Of a stretch of DNA of 12,357 nucleotides, positions 5,532 to 11,567 are shown piece by piece. The position numbers and the translations under genes are program-made. Source of the stretch: Desulfatirhabdium butyrativorans (GTDB lineage Bacteria > Desulfobacterota > Desulfobacteria > Desulfobacterales > DYRK01). The notes beneath the pieces were generated by a model, which was given only the letters and a program-made list of their open reading frames with translations, was not told where the DNA came from and made no database searches. Location: positions 1-12,357 of the forward strand of contig DYRK01000128.1 of NCBI GenBank assembly GCA_020718785.1, given 5' to 3'. Numbering within the stretch: the stretch's first letter is position 1; every line of letters starts with the position of its first letter.

Positions 5532-5775
5532 TTTCTACTTCCCTGTCCAATTCATAGCCGTCCAGATCAGCAACAGGAATACCTGAGCGTCCCATTGTCA
5601 GAAGAAAGTCCGCTCTGTTCATCCCGCATATATCAGCCGCGGCCCCGGAACTCAGATAGCCCTTACTGTACAGATAAGAGGCAAGAACAAACTGACTCTC
5701 TTTTGTAAATTCTTCAACAGAAATTGCCCGGTGGATAAACAGACTGTCAGGAACATGCAGATTGATTGTCGGCAT
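5524..5775 (-). CDS. UPF0175-family protein, putative antitoxin
   Basis: This 83-aa protein has the UPF0175 pattern: N-terminal beta-strand TINLHVPDSL, EEFTKESQFVLASYLYSKG, then LSSGAAADICGMNRADFLL (the helix-turn-helix-like part) and SGIPVADLD. UPF0175 proteins are proposed antitoxins encoded just upstream of DUF3368 PIN-like toxins, as here. The start at 5775 is preferred over 5781, because AAGGA lies 6 bases before 5775 but directly abuts the ATG at 5781. The downstream toxin is truncated, so this looks like an orphan antitoxin. It may still autoregulate or neutralise a homologous toxin elsewhere. Confidence 0.82.
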   Translation of the reverse strand: MPTINLHVPDSLFIHRAISVEEFTKESQFVLASYLYSKGYLSSGAAADICGMNRADFLLTMGRSGIPVADLDGYELDREVENA

Positions 5776-5845
5776 TTTCATTCCTTCAATTTTTTCATAA
5801 ATTTCAATGTGTTATAAATATCACCTTTGATAACAGCGGCTTTAT

Positions 5846-6046
5846 TCATTCTTCAGTCTCTTTAAGGTCATCCTGAACAATTCGGATTAACTCATTTGCC
5901 AGCAGATGCACCTGTTTTTCCTCTTTTGTTTCCGGAGCAGGGGATTTATCTCCTCTGGATTTGAGCCCTATAGTTGTGGTTCCGGTATCAGCCGCATAAG
6001 AATATCGGGCAGATGTGAAAATCTCTTTCAAAAACGGAATACCCAC
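5846..6046 (-). CDS. Possible small hypothetical protein (66 aa, GTG start)
   Basis: I do not recognise it. The 66-aa frame starts at GTG (6046), with no visible ribosome site, and remains open further upstream to a TAA about 55 bases away, without an ATG. The product is hydrophilic: a short aromatic N-terminus (FTSARYSYAADTGTTTIGL), a Pro/Lys/Glu linker and a C-terminal amphipathic helix (LLANELIRIVQDDLKETEE). Composition looks coding-like and it precedes the UPF0175 gene by 70 bp on the same strand. A 13-bp inverted repeat lies just upstream. It could also be the tail of a decayed larger gene. Confidence 0.4.
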   Translation of the reverse strand: MGIPFLKEIFTSARYSYAADTGTTTIGLKSRGDKSPAPETKEEKQVHLLANELIRIVQDDLKETEE

Positions 6047-6050
6047 ACAG

Positions 6051-6084
6051 AAGTTAAAGAGATTAAGGGATATCTCTTTAACTT
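6051..6084. repeat. Perfect 13-bp inverted repeat
   Basis: AAGTTAAAGAGAT (6051-6063) and ATCTCTTTAACTT (6072-6084) are exact reverse complements around an 8-nt spacer. The repeat lies 4 bp upstream of the GTG of the doubtful 66-aa ORF, where an operator or a sequestering leader hairpin would sit. No T run follows on either strand, which argues against a simple terminator. Confidence 0.7.
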
Positions 6085-6185
6085 CCTTATACTCTTAATT
6101 TTCCAAAGCTGCAAAAATAGATTTGGGAATACCCTTCTCTTTGATCTTTTTTATAGATTGTTCAGTTATTTTGAAGGATGCCGCA

Positions 6186-6221
6186 TGATTTTATCATCCG
6201 CATCATGCTTTTATAAAATCA
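6186..6221. repeat. AT-rich inverted repeat with alternative pairing
   Basis: TGATTTTAT (6186-6194) pairs with ATAAAATCA (6213-6221). A competing stem, GCATGAT (6183-6189) with ATCATGC (6202-6208), overlaps it. On the plus strand the sequence continues to GTTGTTTTTTG, which resembles a terminator tail, but no plus-strand gene precedes it. Confidence 0.5.
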
Positions 6222-6395
6222 CAAGGGTTGTTTTTTGTCAATAATTAAATAAAGTATCCCCGGAATTCCCGAAGGCAGACCGCAGAAACGGTAATAACAG
6301 GCTGTTTGTGGCATCTGATGCCGCACGTTTTCCATCCGTGGCAGACCGTTTATTATTACGCACCCTGCGGAAGCAGGAATCTATGGCAAAGGTGG

Positions 6396-6415
6396 ATTCC
6401 CGCTTTCGCGGGAAT
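6396..6415. repeat. dRS3-like 20-bp palindromic repeat
   Basis: ATTCCCGCTTTCGCGGGAAT fits the ATTCCC-N8-GGGAAT pattern known from the neisserial dRS3 repeat and from similar intergenic repeats in other proteobacteria. It lies 35 bp past the stop of the minus-strand HAD gene, where it could act as an mRNA 3' end hairpin. Confidence 0.7.
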
Positions 6416-6449
6416 GACAGTCAATGTCCTGAATTTTGTGCCTCAAATA

Positions 6450-6920
6450 CTATTCTCTGAGGGTTGCTGTCATACGCAGCGGATGCTGAAAGATTTCCAG
6501 AGCAGAGACAATATCGCCGAACACCATATCGGCTGCAAGCAGAGCTTCCGCAGCCAGTCCTTCTTTCAGAATAACTGCAATGCCCAGCACGGACACTTTG
6601 AGCATAAGTCTGTCATTTCGTCCGTTTCCGATACTTGCCGTATGCTCGCATCCGAGACGCTTTACATAGTTGGCTTTTTCAACATGCTGATCTTCCGGCG
6701 GAAGAACAGTCAATGTCACGGGAATTCCTTCAACCTGAGCAGCAGCCTGCCCGAAGGTGTCCGCAGTCAGGATATGAATCTGCATAATCTCTGCAAGCGA
6801 TGTCAGACATTCTTTTACTCCCGGAAGTATCTGCCCGTCACACGCGAGAGTTCCGTTGTAATCCAGAACCAAATGTCTGATCTGAAGCGTTTTGTAACCC
6901 GGAATATTTATCTCATTCAT
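6450..6920 (-). CDS. Small HAD-superfamily protein, P-type-ATPase-like core
   Basis: This 156-aa soluble protein carries the HAD signatures in order: VLDYNGTLA (nucleophile D20), ILTADTFG (motif II, T52), a lysine in HVEKANYVKRLG (motif III, K82) and SIGNGRNDRLML (motif IV, D103). There is no membrane segment and little room for a cap domain. The +2 residue after the nucleophile is Asn, not the general-acid Asp of phosphatases or the Thr of P-type ATPases, and motif IV reads GNG instead of GDG. Catalysis may therefore be weak or different. AAGGAG lies 5 bases before ATG at 6920; the longer frame to 6992 only translates repeat DNA. It follows the kinase by 75 bp. Confidence 0.8.
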   Translation of the reverse strand: MNEINIPGYKTLQIRHLVLDYNGTLACDGQILPGVKECLTSLAEIMQIHILTADTFGQAAAQVEGIPVTLTVLPPEDQHVEKANYVKRLGCEHTASIGNGRNDRLMLKVSVLGIAVILKEGLAAEALLAADMVFGDIVSALEIFQHPLRMTATLRE

Positions 6921-6940
6921 CAGGTCTCCTTGAGAGGTTC

Positions 6941-7016
6941 GGGGTTCGGGGTCAGAGGTGAGAGGTGAGGGATTTTTCCCCTGACCTCTCACCGCTTACC
7001 TCTGACCTCTTCCCGT
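6941..7016. repeat. G-rich inverted repeat between kinase and HAD genes
   Basis: Tandem GGTTC/GGGG and GTCAGAGGTGAGAGGTGAGG units on one side face CCCCTGACCTCTCACC and ACCTCTGACC units on the other. Clear arms are GTCAGAGGT (6951-6959) and ACCTCTGAC (6998-7006). The kinase stop codon (6996-6998) and its last few codons lie inside the repeat. On the minus strand the repeat ends about 15 bp before the HAD ribosome site. It is a sister copy of 9383-9455. Confidence 0.85.
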
Positions 7017-9371
7017 CTCCGTGTCCTCATTCAGCCAGTTCATATTGAAATTACGGTCAGATTTATAGACACTTTCAAGCAGTTCGCCGAGGTCCTGAAT
7101 TGTATAAGGTTTTTCCACAACCCCGCTGAAACCGTATTTTTCAAAATCAGTCATTTCAGGATCATTGGAATATCCGCTTGAGACAATCGCCTTCACTCCG
7201 GGGTCAATTTTAAGCAGTTCTCTGATGGTAATTTTTCCCCCCATGCCTTCTTTGACGTGCAGATCAAGTATAACTACATCAAAAGGATTTCCGCTGCTCA
7301 TAGCCCGCTTATAACTCTCGACTGCCTCTTTGCCGTTTTTGGAAAAAGCCGCTTCATATCCCAGTTGAAGGAGCATCTGACCCACCACATCTATGACAAT
7401 TTCTTCATCATCCATGATGAGAATCCGCCCTTTCGCCGGTTCAGCTTCATCTTTTGTCCTGGGTTTATGTTTGGGAATGCCATCTCTGGAAGCCGGCAGA
7501 TACAGATAGAATACTGTTTCGACACCCGGCTTTGACTCCACATCAATATATCCGCTGTGCTTTCTGACCACCGAATATACCGTAGTCAGACCCAGCCCCC
7601 GCCACTTCCGGGTTTTCATCTTTTTGGTAGAGAAATAGGGATCAAATATCCGCCCGATATCGGATTCATGGATACCCACACCGCGGTCCCTGACAGAAAG
7701 TTTCACATAGTCGCCGTCTTCCATGAGCAGAAGAGTGGTTTTTTTCCGGTCTGCCGGCATAGTGAGGTTTTCCGCACGGATTTCGACAGTGCCGCCGCCG
7801 GGCATGGCTTCGGCGGCATTCAGAATCAGATTGCGGACAGCCTGTCTCATCTGCAATTCATCATAAGAGACGGGCCAGAGGTCATCCGATATGAGGAAAT
7901 CGCAGGTGATCCCCGATTCGGTCAGCAGGGGACGGACTGTTTCTTTAAGAAATTCCCCGAATGAGGCGATTTCCCTGTTCAGGGTTCCGCGTTTTGAAAG
8001 GGTGACAAACTGCCGGATCAGTTCCTTGATATCGGTACATCCTTCCTTGGAATATGAAAGCAGTTTGCAAGTTCTGCTTTCCGTCTCCGATCCCATAAGG
8101 GCAAGGTCAATATTCCCCATAATGCCGGTCAGGGAATTGTTCAGACTGTCCACCAATCCGCCGGCAAGCGTGGCAAGGGCTTCGAATTTCTGCGCCCTCA
8201 TCACTTCCTTTTCCATTTTTTTGTGCCGCGTCAGATCACGCGCCAGAATAAGAATGTCCGACGGCGTATCGTTTTTCATAATCAGCGAAGCAGTTATTTC
8301 CAGCGTCAAAGGTCTGCCGCTCCTGGTGACAATCTGAATTTCAGGCATGACCAATTTTCTGTTTCTGCTGACCGGCTTTGCCAGCATCCGCCGTTTCAAT
8401 GCCTGAAGCTGATCCGCGGGAAGGATATCCGCGATATTTTTATGCAGCAGTTCGTTTTCGGAATATCCCGACAGGTCTGTTCCCTTTTCATTGACATAGC
8501 TGATTTTTCCGTCCATGTCAAAGAGCAGAACCATATCTCTTATTGCCCCGGCTATGAGACAATGCTTATCTTCTTCGGCTTTTTTCGGAACTGCTGCAAG
8601 CGGTTCCGCACCTTTTTTCAGCCCCTCGGCATTACGGACGATCAGAAGAATATTGTGCAGTTTTCCTTGTCGGATAATCGGCGACGCGCTGATTGACACG
8701 GGAATCAGTTTCATATCCCTGCTGATAAGTTTGCTCTCGAAAACCGCATTCTCCGCAGAACCGGCTGTAACGTGCTGTTTCAGGGTATCAATAGCAGCAG
8801 GGGCAAGAATATCCGAGATATTCATTGTCATAAGCTCATCCCCCAGATATCCGGTGATCTCTTCCCCGGCAGGATTTACAAAGGTGAGCTTCCCCTCTGT
8901 GTCATAACTCAGAATCATCTCCTTCGCGGACTCCGCTATGGAACGGCAGATATCACCCTGAATTTCCCCCGAGGGTTCGGATACCGGGTGACTGCCTCCC
9001 GCAACCGGACGGACTGTGCCGGAACAGGGGCGTGCAATAATAAGAATGTCGGATTGGTTTCCCGGTTTCGGAACAGACGAGACTCCGGCTTCCATGCAGA
9101 GCATTTCCAGATTCCTGTCAATGAACGTCAGTTCATGGACAGACTGCCGTCCCGTCGGCGCGCTGTCTGAAAGCCCGGCTTTTATTTTTTCAATCTGATC
9201 CGGAGGAAGAATATCTGCAATATTCATATCAGGCAGTTCTTCCTGAAAATACCCGATCATCTCCATCCCGCTCTCATTGATGTAGCTGATGGTTCCGTTC
9301 CCGTCGAAGCTCAGAATCAGTTCCTTTGCAGACTCGACGATCACTCGGTATTTCTCTTCATCTTTACTCAT
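6996..9371 (-). CDS. Three-PAS hybrid sensor histidine kinase with receiver domain
   Basis: This 791-aa cytoplasmic signalling protein has no membrane segment. Three PAS domains (about residues 1-115, 140-250, 270-385) share the pattern ESAKELILSFDGNGTISYIN...GYFQEEL...NIADILPPDQ, which suggests internal duplication. A HisKA-like region (about 395-460) reads LAGGLVDSLNNSLTGIMGN. Compared with the usual LAGGIAHDFNN, the phospho-acceptor His is replaced by D408. The ATPase domain keeps N518, DRGVGI, FDPYFSTK and GLGLTTVYSVV, although its G2 loop is KWRGLGL. The receiver (about 645-765) is intact: D654/D655, phospho-acceptor D703, SSGYS and EKPY. The start at 9371 has AAGGAG 5 bases upstream. 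It lies 88 bp after lysA. Without the His it may act through the receiver or as a phosphatase. Confidence 0.93.
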   Translation of the reverse strand: MSKDEEKYRVIVESAKELILSFDGNGTISYINESGMEMIGYFQEELPDMNIADILPPDQIEKIKAGLSDSAPTGRQSVHELTFIDRNLEMLCMEAGVSSVPKPGNQSDILIIARPCSGTVRPVAGGSHPVSEPSGEIQGDICRSIAESAKEMILSYDTEGKLTFVNPAGEEITGYLGDELMTMNISDILAPAAIDTLKQHVTAGSAENAVFESKLISRDMKLIPVSISASPIIRQGKLHNILLIVRNAEGLKKGAEPLAAVPKKAEEDKHCLIAGAIRDMVLLFDMDGKISYVNEKGTDLSGYSENELLHKNIADILPADQLQALKRRMLAKPVSRNRKLVMPEIQIVTRSGRPLTLEITASLIMKNDTPSDILILARDLTRHKKMEKEVMRAQKFEALATLAGGLVDSLNNSLTGIMGNIDLALMGSETESRTCKLLSYSKEGCTDIKELIRQFVTLSKRGTLNREIASFGEFLKETVRPLLTESGITCDFLISDDLWPVSYDELQMRQAVRNLILNAAEAMPGGGTVEIRAENLTMPADRKKTTLLLMEDGDYVKLSVRDRGVGIHESDIGRIFDPYFSTKKMKTRKWRGLGLTTVYSVVRKHSGYIDVESKPGVETVFYLYLPASRDGIPKHKPRTKDEAEPAKGRILIMDDEEIVIDVVGQMLLQLGYEAAFSKNGKEAVESYKRAMSSGNPFDVVILDLHVKEGMGGKITIRELLKIDPGVKAIVSSGYSNDPEMTDFEKYGFSGVVEKPYTIQDLGELLESVYKSDRNFNMNWLNEDTETGRGQR

Positions 9372-9382
9372 GCTGTCTCCTT

Positions 9383-9455
9383 GGGGGGTCAGGGGTTCGG
9401 GGTCAGAGGTGAGAGGTTTTTCCCCTGACCCCTGACCTCTCACCCCGAATCTCTC
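9383..9455. repeat. G-rich inverted repeat between lysA and kinase genes
   Basis: GGGGTCAGGGG (9385-9395) and CCCCTGACCCC (9422-9432) are exact complements. Further GGTCAGAGGTGAGAGG and CCTGACCTCTCACC units extend the pairing. It lies just upstream of the kinase ribosome site and starts a few bases after the lysA stop. It has the same unit composition as 6941-7016, so both gaps of this operon carry the same repeat family. Confidence 0.85.
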
Positions 9456-9459
9456 ACCC

Positions 9460-10725
9460 TTATTTTTCAATTCTCAGCGTATCCGGAGCAAAAGTAAGCG
9501 TCGCCAGATAATCGCTTACGGTCTCTTCCCGCCGGATCAGGGACACGGACCCGTCTGTGCGGAGAAGCAGCTCTTTGGGCCTGAGACGTCCGTTATAGTT
9601 GAAGCCCATGGCATGACCATGCGCCCCGGTATCGTGAATTACTAAAATATCGCGGTCTGCAATGTCCGGAAGTTCGCGCTGAACCGCGAATTTGTCATTG
9701 TTTTCACACAGTGCGCCCACCACATCCGCGCAGCACATTTTCGGTTCCGAATCTTTGCCCGGAACACTGATATGATGATACGCGCCGTACATTCCGGGAC
9801 GCATCAGCGCGGACATGCAGGCATCCACACCGATATATGTGCGGTAAATATTTTTCCGGTTGATGGCTGTGGTAACCAGCACGCCGTGAGGTCCGGTCAT
9901 ATAACGCCCGGATTCCAGATAAAGCCCGGGAGCATAGCTGTTCCGCTCTTTGAACTGCCTGAATAATTCTGTAATTTCTGCTCCCTCGGCAAAGAGATCA
10001 AAGGGTTTTTCTTCGGGTCTGTAGGGAATGCCGATACCGCCTCCCATGTTGACAAACTCGAATTCGATACCTGTTTTTTCTGTGACAGCCTCTGCCAGTT
10101 CCAGCACCATGCGCGCGGTCTGAATATGATAAGCATGGTTCAGTTCATTGGAAACCACCATAGTGTGAAGGCCGAACCGCTTTGCCCCTCTTTCCCTTGC
10201 CTGACGGTACGCGTCCGGAGCCTGCTCAAAGGTGATGCCGTATTTGGATTCCTCAGGATTCCCGATAATTGCATTCCCGCGGCACCGGGGCCCGGGATTG
10301 TATCTGAAGCAGATAAGCTCCGGCATTTCAGGGACTTTGGGAATAAGGGTGATGTCGTCGAGATTCAGGATACAGCCCCCGTCCCCGGCTGCTGAAAGAA
10401 ATTCTTCGGCACTGGTATTGTTGGAAGTGAACATGATATCTTCTCCGCCCGCACCGGTGCCGCGGCTGATGATCAGTTCCGCGACAGAACTGCAATCAAA
10501 GCCGAATCCCATATCTTTCATAATTCCGAGAATGGTCGGATTCGGGAGAGCTTTGACGGCAAAATATTCACGGAACCCTTTTATCCCTGAAAATGCAGCG
10601 ATCATCATCTGTCCGGTTTCACGGATTCCTGTCTCATCATAAATATGAAATGGTGTGCCGAAGTGTCCGGCAACAGAGCTTAATATCGGAAAAAGGCGGT
10701 TCTGAAACGCCTCGGACATAGGCAT
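9460..10725 (-). CDS. lysA: Diaminopimelate decarboxylase-like PLP enzyme
   Basis: The 421-aa product fits fold-III PLP decarboxylases and is close to the usual LysA length. It would convert meso-diaminopimelate to L-lysine and CO2. K58 in FAVKALPNP is the PLP lysine. Further along are NMGGGIGIPY (phosphate-binding glycine loop), YLESGRYMTGPHGVLVT, GVDACMSALMRPGMYGAYHH, LCENND (substrate-side Cys-Glu) and GAHGHAMGFNYNGRLRPKEL. The canonical GAYGxxMAxNYN tail is slightly altered (GAHGHAM). The start at 10725 is chosen because AGGAGG lies 9 bases upstream; the frame extends to 10764 without a ribosome site. It is the first gene of a probable three-gene run with the kinase and HAD protein. A related decarboxylase specificity (ornithine/arginine-type) is less likely. 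Confidence 0.88.
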   Translation of the reverse strand: MPMSEAFQNRLFPILSSVAGHFGTPFHIYDETGIRETGQMMIAAFSGIKGFREYFAVKALPNPTILGIMKDMGFGFDCSSVAELIISRGTGAGGEDIMFTSNNTSAEEFLSAAGDGGCILNLDDITLIPKVPEMPELICFRYNPGPRCRGNAIIGNPEESKYGITFEQAPDAYRQARERGAKRFGLHTMVVSNELNHAYHIQTARMVLELAEAVTEKTGIEFEFVNMGGGIGIPYRPEEKPFDLFAEGAEITELFRQFKERNSYAPGLYLESGRYMTGPHGVLVTTAINRKNIYRTYIGVDACMSALMRPGMYGAYHHISVPGKDSEPKMCCADVVGALCENNDKFAVQRELPDIADRDILVIHDTGAHGHAMGFNYNGRLRPKELLLRTDGSVSLIRREETVSDYLATLTFAPDTLRIEK

Positions 10726-10782
10726 GGAACAATTCCTCCTCTTGTTCGGAGTTGCGTAATTCATAAAACTTTCTGATTTTCA

Positions 10783-10799
10783 AGACAGATATCCTGTCT
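10783..10799. promoter_or_regulatory. Short palindrome upstream of lysA
   Basis: AGACAG-ATATC-CTGTCT has 6-bp arms and lies 58 bp upstream of the chosen lysA start, overlapping the only weak -10 candidate. It could be an operator or a leader hairpin. The short length means chance is possible. Confidence 0.3.
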
Positions 10800-10829
10800 C
10801 GGCAGCTTTCACAAACTCGGCTGTTTTTT

Positions 10830-10915
10830 CTCGTTCCCAAGCCCCGGCTTGGGAACGCATCTGCGCCCGAAGCCCCGGCTTCAGGCAGTCTCCCGTCACG
10901 GGAAGCCGGGGCTTC
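10830..10915. repeat. REPIN/MITE-like element, truncated copy 2
   Basis: The left palindrome and middle match copy 3 almost base for base up to AAGCCGGGG, then jump to CTTC and unrelated sequence. AAGCCGGGG also occurs at the right end of full copies, where it is followed by CTT. The truncation is therefore consistent with deletion between these two short direct repeats, followed by loss of the right end. Confidence 0.85.
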
Positions 10916-10973
10916 ACTGCCGTTAAGTTAAGCGGGAAAATGATTCATCCGGAGTGCCGAAATGAAATTTTTT

Positions 10974-11100
10974 CTCGTTCCCAAGCCCCAGCTTGGGAAC
11001 GCATCTGCGCCCGAAGCCCCGGCTTCAGGCAGTCTCCCGTCACGGGAAGCCGGGGAACCTCCCCGGCAAGTGCGTTCCCAAGCCGGGGCTTGGGAACGAG
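10974..11100. repeat. REPIN/MITE-like element, copy 3
   Basis: Same 127-bp length and architecture as copy 1 at 18-144. The end palindromes at 10976-11001 and 11073-11098 are reverse complements apart from one base (CCCCAG for CCCCGG on the left). It lies 58 bp from truncated copy 2 in the same orientation. The flanks on both sides extend the inverted repeat with T/A runs. Confidence 0.9.
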
Positions 11101-11125
11101 AAAAAGTCTGAACGAGAAAAAGTCT
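11094..11125 (+). repeat. 16-bp tandem duplication at the REPIN edge
   Basis: GAACGAGAAAAAGTCT occurs twice in direct succession (11094-11109 and 11110-11125). The first copy contains the last bases of REPIN copy 3, so the duplication spans the element boundary. It looks like slippage or a duplication arising at the element end. Confidence 0.85.
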
Positions 11126-11239
11126 GCGTTCATGTTCAAGTATGAAATACTGTAACCCGATATAAAAGCATATACTTTTATTGTATTGCAGCCTGAGAGT
11201 CAAGACTTTTTATCCCTGTTCCCGCGCGCATTCCCGGAC

Positions 11240-11264
11240 GCTCTGCGCTATATGGACGCGGAGC
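11240..11264. repeat. Decayed GC-rich hairpin
   Basis: GCTCTGCG (11240-11247) and CGCGGAGC (11257-11264) pair with one T-G wobble, inside a GC-rich patch (11218-11285) flanked by AT-rich sequence. It resembles a degenerate member of a different GC-rich intergenic repeat family. No intact copy is in the window for comparison. Confidence 0.4.
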
Positions 11265-11361
11265 TTCAAGGCACGTATTCGCGCCGAAAGTGGAATGAGA
11301 AGAAATATCATTTATTTTTCAGATTGTTAAAAGAAATATGAAATTTTTTTGCTGTCGGGAA

Positions 11362-11389
11362 TTAACAGAAAATTTTTCTGTATTATATT
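11362..11389 (+). promoter_or_regulatory. Putative sigma70-type dksA promoter with embedded palindrome
   Basis: TTAACA (11362-11367) and TATATT (11384-11389) each match the consensus at five of six positions and are 16 bp apart. Between and overlapping them is a perfect 17-bp palindrome, ACAGAAAATTTTTCTGT (11365-11381), a natural place for a repressor. The implied transcript would start near 11396 and carry a leader of about 170 nt before dksA. Confidence 0.5.
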
Positions 11390-11423
11390 ATATTCTCGTC
11401 ACCGTCATAATTTGCACTTTTGC

Positions 11424-11502
11424 AAAACGCCCTATGCTTAACATAGACCCAAATCGTTTTGCCGATAAAACGGTTTGCGTCTGTTTTAAGCAGGGGCGTT
11501 TT
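11424..11502 (+). promoter_or_regulatory. Long stem-loop in the dksA leader
   Basis: A nearly continuous 79-nt hairpin can be drawn. AAAACGCCC (11424-11432) pairs with GGGCGTTTT (11494-11502), TATGCTTAACA with TGTTTTAAGCA (imperfect), and AGAC (11445-11448) with GTCT (11479-11482). The inner CGTTTT-GCCGAT-AAAACG forms the tip. It lies 65 bp before the dksA start. It could be a leader element, a terminator/attenuator (the stem ends in TTTT), or a small mobile palindrome. Confidence 0.55.
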
Positions 11503-11567
11503 ACGGCATGAATGACAGCGGAGTATTATATTATAACTTATATGATTTATTCAGAAGGTTTTTTATT

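Larger units (their letters stand above)
6047..6449. other. Intergenic region with several inverted repeats, no gene seen
   Basis: This 403-bp gap contains a perfect 13-bp inverted repeat (6051-6084), overlapping AT-rich stems at 6183-6221, a GGCATC-T-GATGCC palindrome near 6310-6322 and a dRS3-like 20-mer (6396-6415). The ORF crossing it on the plus strand (6306-6968) is the shadow of the HAD gene plus repeat sequence. A T run after the AT-rich stems (6230-6236) could support plus-strand termination. Confidence 0.6.
10726..11567. other. Divergent intergenic region between lysA and dksA
   Basis: This 842-bp region separates minus-strand lysA from plus-strand dksA. It holds a small palindrome near lysA (10783-10799), a truncated and a full-length REPIN-like element, a 16-bp tandem duplication, a decayed GC-rich hairpin, and the dksA promoter and leader. 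Short ORFs within it translate repeat DNA and have no ribosome sites. A weak lysA promoter candidate on the minus strand (TTGTGA, 17 bp, TATCTG) overlaps the small palindrome, but I do not rely on it. Confidence 0.6.

Noticed and set aside
6306..6968. Plus-strand 220-codon ORF
   Set aside because: It runs through intergenic repeats, including the dRS3-like palindrome, and then opposite the HAD gene, and it shows no protein motifs.
10726..10764. Upstream lysA start at 10764
   Set aside because: It has no ribosome site, whereas AGGAGG sits 9 bases before the Met at 10725, and that start gives the usual family length.
10928..11203. Short ORFs on both strands reading RSQAPAWERTC-like peptides
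   Set aside because: They translate the REPIN-like palindromes; the same peptide appears wherever the repeat occurs (also at 2-184).
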